Positions 1 through 7,864 of a stretch of DNA of 64,000 nucleotides are shown piece by piece; the first letter of the stretch is position 1, and each line of letters starts with the position of its first letter. The DNA lies in NCBI GenBank assembly GCA_964342385.1, contig CAYFGP010000013.1, positions 10,513-74,512 on the forward strand, written 5' to 3'. The position numbers and the translations under genes are program-made. The notes beneath the pieces are model-generated. The model made no database searches and was not told the DNA's origin. It saw nothing but the letters and a program-made list of their open reading frames with translations. Source of the DNA: Oceanospirillum sp964342385 (GTDB taxonomy: Bacteria; Pseudomonadota; Gammaproteobacteria; Pseudomonadales; Halomonadaceae).

Positions 1-345
1 GTTTCATACGATTACAGAGCGGCTGAGAAGGCCAGGGAACATATTCATTACTCACTCGACTCTCAAATCACAATGGAAGAACTTGCGATTGTCAGTGGCC
101 GGGAAAAATGGAGTTTATCAAGAGATTTCAGAGCCCTATATGGCACCAGCCCATATCGTTATCTGACTATGAGGCGCCTCTCAACAGCCAAGTCTTTGAT
201 GTCACAAGGTCATTCATTAGCTCACTCATCCGTCTCGGCCGGCTTTAATGATCAAAGCCATATGAGCAATCACTTCAAGAAAGCCTTTGGTCTGACACCC
301 AATCAGTGGCTGACAAAATTCAAGGCTTATCAACACAACACTTAG
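1..345 (+). CDS. AraC-family transcriptional regulator, C-terminal part (cut by window edge)
   Basis: The frame is open from the first base, so the gene starts outside the window; only about 114 residues are visible. They form the double helix-turn-helix DNA-binding domain of AraC/XylS regulators. The first helix-turn-helix lies in the stretch around MEELAIVSGREKWSLSRDF, and the second ends in the family signature FNDQSHMSNHFKKAFGLTPNQW. The ligand-binding part is missing, so the effector cannot be guessed. The gene converges on the TRAP/usp operon, with a strong hairpin between them. The family call is firm; the target genes are unknown. Confidence 0.85.
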   Translation, partial: VSYDYRAAEKAREHIHYSLDSQITMEELAIVSGREKWSLSRDFRALYGTSPYRYLTMRRLSTAKSLMSQGHSLAHSSVSAGFNDQSHMSNHFKKAFGLTPNQWLTKFKAYQHNT

Positions 346-382
346 GCTAATTGAGTAACTCAAATATCCTGCAGAAAGAACA

Positions 383-412
383 AGGCCCCATCACCTTGTG
401 GGTGTGGGGCCT
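383..412 (-). terminator. Hairpin terminator between convergent araC-type and usp genes
   Basis: The arms AGGCCCCATCACC and GGTGTGGGGCCT pair with a single bulge around a 5-base loop. Reading in the minus direction, a U-rich stretch (TTGTTCTTTCTGC) follows, so it best serves as the end of the TRAP-usp transcript. It may also stop the incoming plus-strand gene. Confidence 0.6.
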
Positions 413-525
413 CGTGATTGCCTCTTTATCTTGTAGACAGAAAGAAGCTGAAATTGTTGAGTCATAAACTCAGGCGGCGCATGATAACCGTTAGCGGCAA
501 AAATTCAAGCAAAGCCGTCGTTTTT

Positions 526-963
526 TTACCATTTATGCTCATCGCGGATAACAAACACTGAGCACTTGGAGTGACGCAGGATTTTTTCCGCATTGGAGCC
601 CATCAGGTAACTGGATAAACCAGGACGACCAGAAGCGACAATAATCACCTCAGGTTTCTGCTTTTTGGCTTCATCCAGCACGGCATCATAAACCACGCCC
701 TGACTGACACGGCACTTACCGCGCAGTTTTTCAGGCACATGCTTTTTAAACAGCTTCTTCACCTTCTGCTTCACCTCCTGACGGGCAGACACCACCGCAT
801 CACCAGAGATTGAGAAGTTCGCATGATGGATCAGGGACTCATCCACATAAATACCGTGAATCGTGCCTTCCTCATCGCCAATCAGCTGTTTTGCCAGTTC
901 AACGGCCTTAGGGAACATATCTTCATGTTCCAGATCCATAGGGATCAGAATCGTGTTGTACAT
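526..963 (-). CDS. Universal stress protein (UspA family), TRAP-associated
   Basis: A 145-residue cytoplasmic USP domain. It starts MYNTILIPMDL, where the Asp is the conserved adenine-contact position, and carries the nucleotide-binding signature GRPGLSSYLMGSNAEKIL near residues 111-128, so it is an ATP-binding rather than ATP-free USP. It is the last gene of the dctP-dctQ-dctM-usp unit, 18 bases after dctM. The same gene order is known for the ectoine transporter TeaABCD of Halomonas, whose USP TeaD modulates uptake. By inference this protein tunes the adjacent TRAP transporter. Family certain; partner role likely. Confidence 0.9.
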   Translation of the reverse strand: MYNTILIPMDLEHEDMFPKAVELAKQLIGDEEGTIHGIYVDESLIHHANFSISGDAVVSARQEVKQKVKKLFKKHVPEKLRGKCRVSQGVVYDAVLDEAKKQKPEVIIVASGRPGLSSYLMGSNAEKILRHSKCSVFVIRDEHKW

Positions 964-981
964 ATCCAGTCTCTTTAACCT

Positions 982-2304
982 CTAGGGACCCATCACTTTA
1001 TTTGGTAACCACATCACCAGTTCCGGGAACAACATACAGATGATCAGCACACAAAGTTTCAATAAGATGAAAGGCGCAACGGATTTATAGATATCGAGCA
1101 TAGTGACCCCTGGCGGTGCGATCCCCTTCAGGTAGAAGAGGGCAAAACCATAAGGCGGGGTTTGTACCGCGATTTCGATGTTCAGAATCATCAGGATACC
1201 GAACCAGATCGGGTCAAAACCCAGATCAACGACAATCGGCGTGAACAGCGGCGCGCACATCAATACGATAATAAATTCGTCGATGATAAAGCCCAGACCC
1301 AACATCACCAGCTGCATCAGAATAATCACACCCAGCGGCGGCAGTCCCAGATCTTCAGTGAAACTGGCGATCATATCCTGCACACCCATCATCAGGTGGA
1401 AGTTACTGAACAGGGTGGCACCCAGGATGATCCACATGGCCACACTCACCAGCATGGCAGTTTCCATACCGGCCATCCTGAACATGCCCAAACGGAAACG
1501 CTTAAAGAAGAAGGCCAGAATCACCGCACCGACAACACCAATAGCACCGGACTCGGTAGGAGTAGCAATACCACTGATAATACTGCCCAGTACCGCAAAG
1601 ATCAGGAACACGGACATAAAGCCGTCACGCAGGGTGCGCGCCTTCTCTTTCGGTGTCATCTTGGCTTCTTCACCGGTACCCAGCGGTGCACGCTCAGGGT
1701 TCAGTTTACAGCTGATAATGATGTAGCCGACCAGGAAGATAATTGCTAGCAGCGCCGGGAACAGGGCTGCAACAAACATCTTACCCACAGAATTCTGGGT
1801 AGAGGCCGCGAACATAATCATAGGTACGCTAGGTGGAATCAGAATACCCAGACCACCACCGGCCATGATCACACCCAGAGCCAGACGCTTATCGTAACCA
1901 CGATCCAGCATAGGTTTCAGGGCGATACTACCTGAGGTCATAATGCCCGCGCCGATAATACCCACCATGGCACCAATCATAGAGCAAACGCCGATTACGC
2001 TGATCGCCAGGGAACCACGCACCTTGCCAATCACCAACTGGCTGGCATTAAACATGGCGTCCCCGATACCGGATCGGGTCAACAACTGGCCCATATAGAT
2101 ATAGAGCGGAATCGACAGCAGAATAAAGCTGAACAGTACCGACTCAAAGGTGTTCGGCACAATCTGAAAGATCCCTTCACCCCAAGTGAAGTAACCCACC
2201 GCCATAGCGATGCCACCCAAGGCAAAACCGACCGGGGCACCCAGAGCAAAACTCGCCAGAATACACAGCAGTAGAATCCCGGTTAGTACTTCAATTTCCA
2301 TCAT
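982..2304 (-). CDS. dctM: TRAP transporter large permease (DctM)
   Basis: A 440-residue, highly hydrophobic protein of the DctM family, which forms the sodium- or proton-driven translocation channel of tripartite ATP-independent periplasmic transporters. Typical features are the glycine-rich stretch GAMVGIIGAGIMTSGSIALKP and GGGLGILIPPSVPMIMFA in the middle, and the C-terminal block with IEIAVQTPPYGFALFYLKG. About a dozen membrane segments can be read. Its start overlaps the stop of dctQ by four bases, implying translational coupling. Substrate cannot be deduced from this subunit. Length matches the family. Confidence 0.96.
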   Translation of the reverse strand: MMEIEVLTGILLLCILASFALGAPVGFALGGIAMAVGYFTWGEGIFQIVPNTFESVLFSFILLSIPLYIYMGQLLTRSGIGDAMFNASQLVIGKVRGSLAISVIGVCSMIGAMVGIIGAGIMTSGSIALKPMLDRGYDKRLALGVIMAGGGLGILIPPSVPMIMFAASTQNSVGKMFVAALFPALLAIIFLVGYIIISCKLNPERAPLGTGEEAKMTPKEKARTLRDGFMSVFLIFAVLGSIISGIATPTESGAIGVVGAVILAFFFKRFRLGMFRMAGMETAMLVSVAMWIILGATLFSNFHLMMGVQDMIASFTEDLGLPPLGVIILMQLVMLGLGFIIDEFIIVLMCAPLFTPIVVDLGFDPIWFGILMILNIEIAVQTPPYGFALFYLKGIAPPGVTMLDIYKSVAPFILLKLCVLIICMLFPELVMWLPNKVMGP

Positions 2305-2858
2305 TGGTCATCCTCCTGCTCCATGTCGACTTCTGGCTCAGGCAGCAGGTCCTGACCTTTAAAGATATAGAAAATGTCTTTCATCATATTGCTGGAGATC
2401 TGCAAAATAATCAGCACGGCGGAAACGATCAGCATCATCCAGAAATGGTGCGTTGGCGGCGCCCAGTTACTCATTTTGCGATAATCAAACTTCACCGCTT
2501 CGGCAAACTTCTCATGGGCCATCAGAATCAGGACCAACATAAAAAATGCTGCCAAAGCCCCCGTCAGAATGTTAAATACGCGTTTTGTTTTGTTGGATAC
2601 GGCCAGGTAAAGAATATCCACATTAATGTGGGCATTCTTCTGGTAGGCATAAGCCCCGCCCAGCGCGGCCAGATAGGCAGAGAAAAACAACGAGGTGTCG
2701 TAGGCCCAGATTGTTGGCTGGTTAAAGACATATCGAGAACATACTTCGAAGGCGATCACCAACGCCAGACATGGCATCAGCAACGATATGCTTTTCCCAA
2801 TGAAACTGATAAGCCGGTCGATCCCTGTACAGTAGAAAATAATTAACTTTTTAACCAT
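2301..2858 (-). CDS. dctQ: TRAP transporter small permease (DctQ)
   Basis: 185 residues with four predicted membrane helices, starting around residues 15-35 (LISFIGKSISLLMPCLALVIAF). The DctQ-type feature SRYVFNQPTIWAYDTSLFFSAYLAALGGAYAYQKNAHINVDI lies in the second and third helices. The small permease partners DctM and docks the binding protein. The acidic, hydrophilic C-terminal tail (PEPEVDMEQEDDQ) is cytoplasmic by prediction. It overlaps dctM by four bases and is separated from dctP by a stem-loop that probably lowers its expression relative to the binding protein. Confidence 0.94.
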   Translation of the reverse strand: MVKKLIIFYCTGIDRLISFIGKSISLLMPCLALVIAFEVCSRYVFNQPTIWAYDTSLFFSAYLAALGGAYAYQKNAHINVDILYLAVSNKTKRVFNILTGALAAFFMLVLILMAHEKFAEAVKFDYRKMSNWAPPTHHFWMMLIVSAVLIILQISSNMMKDIFYIFKGQDLLPEPEVDMEQEDDQ

Positions 2859-2880
2859 AGCGCCATAGCCTGATAGAAAA

Positions 2881-2911
2881 AAATAAAGGGCGAGATAATC
2901 GCCCTTTATTT
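2881..2911 (-). terminator. Stem-loop attenuator between dctP and dctQ
   Basis: Perfect 13-bp stem (arms 2881-2893 and 2899-2911) with the 5-base loop GATAA. In the direction of transcription it is followed by a run of seven T. It sits between the binding-protein gene and the permease genes of one operon, the usual place for partial termination or 3'-end protection that gives excess binding protein. Confidence 0.75.
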
Positions 2912-2953
2912 AACAACGGAACGTCAATTCAGAAGATTGAGTAAGATCAGTCC

Positions 2954-3979
2954 TTACTGCTTCTTCAGAATTTCAACTAGCTCAGCACTGAACTTGTCGC
3001 TCTTAGAGTACTCGTTCCACAGGTTCTCACCGGCTTTTGCCCAAGCATCTTTATCAGACTTGCTTGGCTCTGGGCTCCACTTCATGCCCTTCGCTTCCAT
3101 ATCAGCGATCGCCTGAGATTCCCACAGACGGGATTTAGTCATCTGATCACGAGCGTGTACTGCAGTCGCGGCTTTAACGATCGCTTTCAGGTCGTCAGGC
3201 AGTTTGTCCCATGCACGCTTGTTCACAACAACTGGCAGTACCTGAGCACCGGCCAGTGGCAGACGGTACATGTACTTAGCGACCTCAGCGTGGTTACCAT
3301 CACGGTGGTCAATCAGGTTACTACCGATAGAACCGTCGATTACGCCAGTGGCCAGACCGGTGTAGATCTCACTCCAGGTCATGGATACAGGAGAAGCACC
3401 CAGGTTACGTACGAACTTACCGTAAGCGCCTGGCGCACGCAGTTTCAGACCTTTAAAGTCTTCAACAGAGTTGATTGGCTTTTTGGTCAGCAGATATACA
3501 GGAGGCTGGATGTATGGGTTCAGATAAACCATACCCTGCTCAGCATAGGCACGGGTCAGTACATCGTTAAAGCCTTTCTCGTGGAACAGAACGCTCAGTT
3601 CTGCAACGTCTGCAGTACCACCAGGCAGACCCACTTCAACGATACCCGCAGGCAGTTCACCGGCGTTCATTGGCTGGAAGTGCGCACCCATCGTGATCAG
3701 GCCAGACTTAACGCCGCCCAGAATACCGCGAGTATCAACACCTTCACCGGCGTACATCATTTTCACTTTAATACGGCCACCAGACATGGTCTCGATGTTC
3801 TCAGCCATGCTGCCGTATACATCACCAAACGCTGTACCACGGGTGTACAGGTTAGCAAAACGCCAGTTGTGCTCTGCTGCATAGGCAGAAGCCGTAGCCG
3901 TTACTGCACCTACACCCAGAGCAACAGACAGGGAGCCTGTGACAATCTGTTTTTTCAGTTTCGCAAATTTCTTCAGCAT
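2954..3979 (-). CDS. dctP: TRAP transporter substrate-binding protein (DctP family)
   Basis: 341 residues with a signal peptide (positively charged start, hydrophobic core, likely cleavage after ATASAYAA near residue 35), so periplasmic. The mature part has the DctP fold hallmarks: LKLRAPGAYGKFVRNLGASPVSMTWSEIYTGLATGVIDGS around residues 180-220, which includes the conserved Arg that binds substrate carboxylates in this family. It is the first gene of the operon and probably the most highly expressed. Substrate is unknown. The TeaABCD-like order suggests an osmolyte, while the neighbouring hydantoinase genes would equally fit a cyclic amide or organic acid. Confidence 0.95.
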   Translation of the reverse strand: MLKKFAKLKKQIVTGSLSVALGVGAVTATASAYAAEHNWRFANLYTRGTAFGDVYGSMAENIETMSGGRIKVKMMYAGEGVDTRGILGGVKSGLITMGAHFQPMNAGELPAGIVEVGLPGGTADVAELSVLFHEKGFNDVLTRAYAEQGMVYLNPYIQPPVYLLTKKPINSVEDFKGLKLRAPGAYGKFVRNLGASPVSMTWSEIYTGLATGVIDGSIGSNLIDHRDGNHAEVAKYMYRLPLAGAQVLPVVVNKRAWDKLPDDLKAIVKAATAVHARDQMTKSRLWESQAIADMEAKGMKWSPEPSKSDKDAWAKAGENLWNEYSKSDKFSAELVEILKKQ

Positions 3980-4541
3980 TGTTATCTACTCTTTACTGTA
4001 ATTATTTTAATTACGGGTACCATCCGGCGACAGCTCCCTCGCGAATATTTCCAATCAGAACACAACAGCAGAAATAGCAATTCCACAGGCATCTTGCCTA
4101 ACGACACTATGCTTCTGATCTGATGTCTGGAGTTTGGCCTTGATCTAGCCCCTGCACTCGCTGAAATGAAGTTATCGGTATCACTTAAATAAGTAAAATA
4201 TATGACATTTATACCTGCCATAAAAAACAATTATGATGCAATATCGAATCCTTGTTCCAAAGTCCATACCCATTATGAGGAATAACAGACTCGGCTTTAG
4301 AATAAACACTCAGAACAAGATACAAAAGCAGCGTTTTCGTCTGATATCACAAGGTTTTTTACTTAGCAAAGACAAGAAAGTCTATGGCCGGATGCCGGGT
4401 GGGGATTTAAGAGCATTAACGTCTACTATTCAACCTTAGTCTTATTTAGAGTTATTGCGTCATTAGCCTAAATACTATTGTTCAATGCACAAACAAAACT
4501 GACCGCGCAGTCATAGTCATAAATACTGGCAAATTGATCAA
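3980..4541. other. Non-coding upstream region of dctP
   Basis: AT-rich region between the dctP start and the terminator of the NCS1 gene. It must contain the TRAP operon promoter on the minus strand, but no convincing paired -35/-10 or -24/-12 element could be picked by eye. Short open frames on both strands (82 and 68 codons) lack ribosome-binding sites and family resemblance, and are not accepted as genes. Confidence 0.5.
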
Positions 4542-4574
4542 AACCTGTATCGGAGATGATGCCCGATACAGGTT
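4542..4574 (-). terminator. Hairpin downstream of the NCS1 permease gene
   Basis: 12-bp perfect stem (AACCTGTATCGG with CCGATACAGGTT) and a 9-base loop, followed in the minus direction by TTTTGATCAATTT. It lies 84 bases beyond the permease stop codon. A weak U-run makes this a moderate terminator call. Confidence 0.55.
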
Positions 4575-4657
4575 CATGAGTACGCTACAAAAGTGCTGCA
4601 AAGCACCATTTTAGAGCGCTTCAAACATGTTGGGCCACAGAGTGCCAATCCATTCTT

Positions 4658-6019
4658 TTACTCAGTCGCTTCCATACGCACAAACCAATGTTGCTTGGCA
4701 CTGTTTAATAGCATCAGGTAAACCAAGAAGGAGAAGATAAAAGTCAGCGGTGCGGAAAACAGTGCCAATGTGGCACCGGCATAGTTCAGCAACACGATAC
4801 CCAGACCCGCCCCACCAAACCAGGCGATCAAACCACACGGGTTAAAGGACACTACCTGATTGATATCGCAGTTCACTTCACCATTAAACAACTGGTCGTA
4901 TTTCGGTGAGAAGATATGAGCCAGCGCAATCGCCACCCAGGCGACAACAAAAATCCCCTGATAGGCCAGTGCCTGCAGGATAAAACTGAATACATCCAGC
5001 AGCATTAATAGATACACCACAGCACCGACGACAATCGCCCAGACAAAACGCGGCACGCTTGTCAGACCAAAGTGCTCAAAAAACGCCTGCATATTATCGG
5101 CAGCCAGATAGAAGTTAGCCGTATTGATCCGGGTTTGACTGACCCAGACAAACAGCAATCCCCAGATGCCCATCAGTTTCAGGATCGCCAGCACCACAGA
5201 AACCTCCGATAAACCACCTTCGGTGGGAATGGTAGCTGCCAGGAAGATACCCGCGACACCGTTAACCATAAAGGTAAACAGATAAAACGGCATACCGAAG
5301 TTAATCTTGGCGTGATAGTCCGCATCATCTTCCTTACCAAAACGGGCGTAATCCCAGGTGTACATCATCAGAATCCACACACCCATAAAGTAGGTAAAGC
5401 AGTTCCACCAACCGTTTTCGACTTCACCGCCTTCAGGCCCCATGGATAACCAGGCGTCGGAGTAACCGTATTCGTTGATGGACAGTACCACCGCAGCCAC
5501 TAGCCCCAGGATATAAAACGGTAGCAAGACACCATTAAACTTATCCATCCACAGCTGAACACCGCCAAATACCAGTGGCACGCTGTACAGCACGACAATC
5601 AGATAAGCCATCTCCAGGCTTAATGACGGGAAATAGGCTTGAATCGCGACCGCAATCACAGAGCCTTCAAATACACTGTAATAGATCGCTGTGGCAAAGA
5701 AGATCAACACCGCGAGACTCGCACCCACCTTGCCAAACATAATGCGCGAGAAGAGTGCCACCGACAGCCCGGTTTTAATGGCATAACGGGTGATAATGGC
5801 ATTGATAATGCCGTAGGTGACCGTGGACAGTGCCAGGCCAATCAGGGTATTCATGGTGCCGAAGTTCATCGCCAGTGTGGCAGACACCACCAACCAGAAC
5901 ATGGCACTACAGATCGCCCACCAGGCCATGCTTAACGAGCCTTTGCTCATACGCTGCTCGTCGGGTACTAACGTTTGCGGTGAACCTTGCTCACCGTCTT
6001 GGGTAATTTTACCAGCCAT
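4658..6019 (-). CDS. NCS1-family nucleobase/hydantoin-type cation symporter
   Basis: 453 residues with about twelve membrane helices. It has the layout of the cytosine/purine permease (CodB, NCS1) family: a soluble N-terminus with EQRMSKGSLSMAWWAICSAMFWLVVSATLAM leading into helix 1, and a conserved WTWDYARFGK-like segment (MMYTWDYARFGKEDDAD) mid-protein. NCS1 members carry cytosine, purines, allantoin or hydantoins with sodium or protons. Location close to the hyuAB pair and an AraC regulator favours a hydantoin-like or related cyclic amide substrate, but this is inference from context only. The gene has its own terminator and is 208 bases from the AraC gene's stop. Confidence 0.88.
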   Translation of the reverse strand: MAGKITQDGEQGSPQTLVPDEQRMSKGSLSMAWWAICSAMFWLVVSATLAMNFGTMNTLIGLALSTVTYGIINAIITRYAIKTGLSVALFSRIMFGKVGASLAVLIFFATAIYYSVFEGSVIAVAIQAYFPSLSLEMAYLIVVLYSVPLVFGGVQLWMDKFNGVLLPFYILGLVAAVVLSINEYGYSDAWLSMGPEGGEVENGWWNCFTYFMGVWILMMYTWDYARFGKEDDADYHAKINFGMPFYLFTFMVNGVAGIFLAATIPTEGGLSEVSVVLAILKLMGIWGLLFVWVSQTRINTANFYLAADNMQAFFEHFGLTSVPRFVWAIVVGAVVYLLMLLDVFSFILQALAYQGIFVVAWVAIALAHIFSPKYDQLFNGEVNCDINQVVSFNPCGLIAWFGGAGLGIVLLNYAGATLALFSAPLTFIFSFLVYLMLLNSAKQHWFVRMEATE

Positions 6020-6227
6020 AACTTATCTCTTTTGTTATTCATGGACTTATTTGTCTTCTCTACAGCGCGCCCAGACTTAAATGAGACAAGTCATGGGGCG
6101 GGTAAGAGATAAGTACAGGCTAGAAGTATTCGTGTTTAACTAATTGCAGGTCAGCGCCCTGTTATTTGACCCCCGATGTACACTTTTTTCATAGGCTAAA
6201 AACCTCACTCAGAAGAGAGTTAAAACC

Positions 6228-7169
6228 TTAATGAGAATGACGCATCTCTTTCGGTGTGCAGTTAAAACGCGCCTTAAACAGACGACAGAAATAAGCCTGA
6301 TCATTAAAACCCCAGCGATAGGCGATCTCTGCCAGCGTGGTAGTTTTCTGGGTTTTGATATCACTCAGCGCCGCTTGCAAACGCAGCTCTTTTATCCACT
6401 GACTGACGGTCTGATCCGACTCTTTAAACAGCTTATGCAGATAACGAGTGGAAATATTACAGGCTGCCGCGATCATATCCGGTGATAGTTCAGCTCGGCT
6501 CAGGTTATCCCGTACAAAGGCTTCGATATTCACCAGATGGGCTCGGCGGATACCCTCTTCATGACTCATCAACACTCGATCATCATTTTTCAGACTCAGA
6601 GCTAATAGATCAATCAACTGGTTGCTGAGTACCGCACTACTGGTCGCATCGGTATAAAAGGCCTGTTTCACCACACTTTGCAGGTAATCAAAAAACATCG
6701 CCCCGACACCCTGACGACGATCAAACTGCATATAAAGATAACGTTCCGGGTCACGAATTTTGCTTTTTAGTTCGGATACTGGCACCCGTACCACCCACAG
6801 GGCATTATCACCGTCATAGCTAAAACGATAGGGTAGATCGCTGCGCTCCAGAATAAAGCCATCGGGCTGGCAACAGACACTGTGGTTAGCTTGGGAGAAA
6901 TTGACCTGTTTGTTTAACGGCAGGGTAATCAGGAAATAGGGTTCGGCTTCATCCAAGATCTGATGCTGTTCACGTTCAAAACAGATCGAAGAGCTGGCCA
7001 GGTAGGAGATACCCAGCTTATCCAGTTGCAGCTGACTCAGTGAGCCATGAAACTGCTTAGGGTTGGCAAAACTGACTTCCAGCGGGAAATAGGCCTGTTC
7101 AACCACCTCTTTCCAATAGTTCTGCCGATCCTGCTGCGGTAACAGGTGGGTACTATAGCTGGCATACAT
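6228..7169 (-). CDS. AraC-family transcriptional regulator
   Basis: 313 residues. The N-terminal about 190 residues form an AraC-binding-like sensing domain of the type found in FeaR-like regulators (HGSLSQLQLDKLGISYLASSSICFEREQ). The C-terminal 100 residues carry the double helix-turn-helix (SPDMIAAACNISTRYLHKLFKESD and LAEIAYRWGFNDQAYFCRLFKARFNCTPKEMR). It lies between the NCS1 permease and hyuA, all on the minus strand but with large gaps, so separate transcription is likely. It is the best local candidate to control hyuBA and the permease. Start chosen at MYASYSTHLLPQQ, standard for the family. Confidence 0.9.
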   Translation of the reverse strand: MYASYSTHLLPQQDRQNYWKEVVEQAYFPLEVSFANPKQFHGSLSQLQLDKLGISYLASSSICFEREQHQILDEAEPYFLITLPLNKQVNFSQANHSVCCQPDGFILERSDLPYRFSYDGDNALWVVRVPVSELKSKIRDPERYLYMQFDRRQGVGAMFFDYLQSVVKQAFYTDATSSAVLSNQLIDLLALSLKNDDRVLMSHEEGIRRAHLVNIEAFVRDNLSRAELSPDMIAAACNISTRYLHKLFKESDQTVSQWIKELRLQAALSDIKTQKTTTLAEIAYRWGFNDQAYFCRLFKARFNCTPKEMRHSH

Positions 7170-7412
7170 ATGAACACCTCTTTTATTTTTATTCAGTTCA
7201 TAAGCAGCGAAAAAGCCTCTGTGAGATGCACGTCATTCTCTATCGTATAGAAGGAAGGATACAGAGTTACTTTTTCGCGGGTATCCACTCACGGCACCTA
7301 TTTATAACATGATGCTTATATTATGGTTTGTTTGGTTTTAAATCATTCGTTTCCCAAATCCGGATTTCTATTCATAACTTTCATATAAACTCAGCAGCTG
7401 ATGCGAAGTGCT

Positions 7413-7671
7413 GCTTGTGTAGGTTGGGTAGAGCGACTGTAAGGTGCTGATAAATAACAACTATGTCGACTCGCGAAACCCAACACGGGATCTAACCTTT
7501 GGCTAAAGGCTAGCGTAAAACGCCGCGCCTGATATCTCTAAATAATGCAGCTACCTTTTGAGCTTATAAAATAATGTATCGGGAACACGCTCCTCTGACG
7601 TTGGGTTTCACGATTAAAAACCTTAGTTATCAATAAGTTATTAAGAGTCGCTCTACCCAACCTACACAAGC
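7413..7671. repeat. MITE-like element with 26-bp perfect terminal inverted repeats
   Basis: The ends 7413-7438 and 7646-7671 are perfect 26-base inverted copies, containing GTAGGTTGGGTAGAGCG. A second inverted pair lies inside (GAAACCCAAC at 7475-7484 and GTTGGGTTTC at 7600-7609), and the arms between are imperfectly complementary, so the whole 259 bases can fold into one long hairpin. It has no coding capacity. No clear target-site duplication was seen at the ends. It sits in the gap between hyuA and the AraC gene. Size and structure suggest a non-autonomous mobile element or an amplified palindromic repeat. Confidence 0.75.
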
Positions 7672-7686
7672 CTCATTCCAAATCCA

Positions 7687-7707
7687 GAAACGAGAAACGA
7701 GAAACGA
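7687..7707. repeat. Heptamer microsatellite (GAAACGA x3)
   Basis: Three exact head-to-tail copies of GAAACGA just outside the MITE-like element. The tract is intergenic, so length change would not alter a protein. Confidence 0.8.
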
Positions 7708-7796
7708 AAAAGGAGCCAGGCCACAGACCTGACTCAATACCTTCACTCTTTTCTAGCTGAAGTTGCTTTATGTGAAACGCATCAACGCTGTATTAA

Positions 7797-7864
7797 CCAG
7801 TACTCTGGTTCAGGAGGCACTTCTGGTTAAGCGCTGCTTTTAGTTAATCGGCGCTTCTTGTTAA
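7797..7864 (-). repeat. Degenerate 16-18 bp tandem array across the hyuA stop
   Basis: On the minus strand, four units begin TTAAC or TGAAC and share TTAACnAGAAGnGCC; they are 17, 17, 18 and 16 bp long. The first unit is still coding (last residues of HyuA) and the second contains the hyuA stop codon TAA. Part of a recurring pattern in this window of tandem repeats anchored at stop codons. Confidence 0.55.

Noticed and set aside
1162..1749. 195-codon plus-strand frame across dctM
   Set aside because: Antisense shadow of dctM, rich in His, Gln and Thr, with no start signal.
3155..4123. Long open frame (322 codons) on the plus strand across dctP
   Set aside because: It lies opposite a clear DctP gene, has no ribosome-binding site and its product has the Thr/Gln/His-rich look of an antisense shadow.
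4233..4439. 68-codon plus-strand frame in the dctP upstream gap
   Set aside because: No ribosome-binding site, no recognisable product, AT-rich spacer composition.
6140..6165. Possible sigma-54 (-24/-12) promoter before the NCS1 gene
   Set aside because: Only the GG and GC dinucleotides at ten bases match; the rest of both elements is poor, and no sigma-54 activator gene is near.
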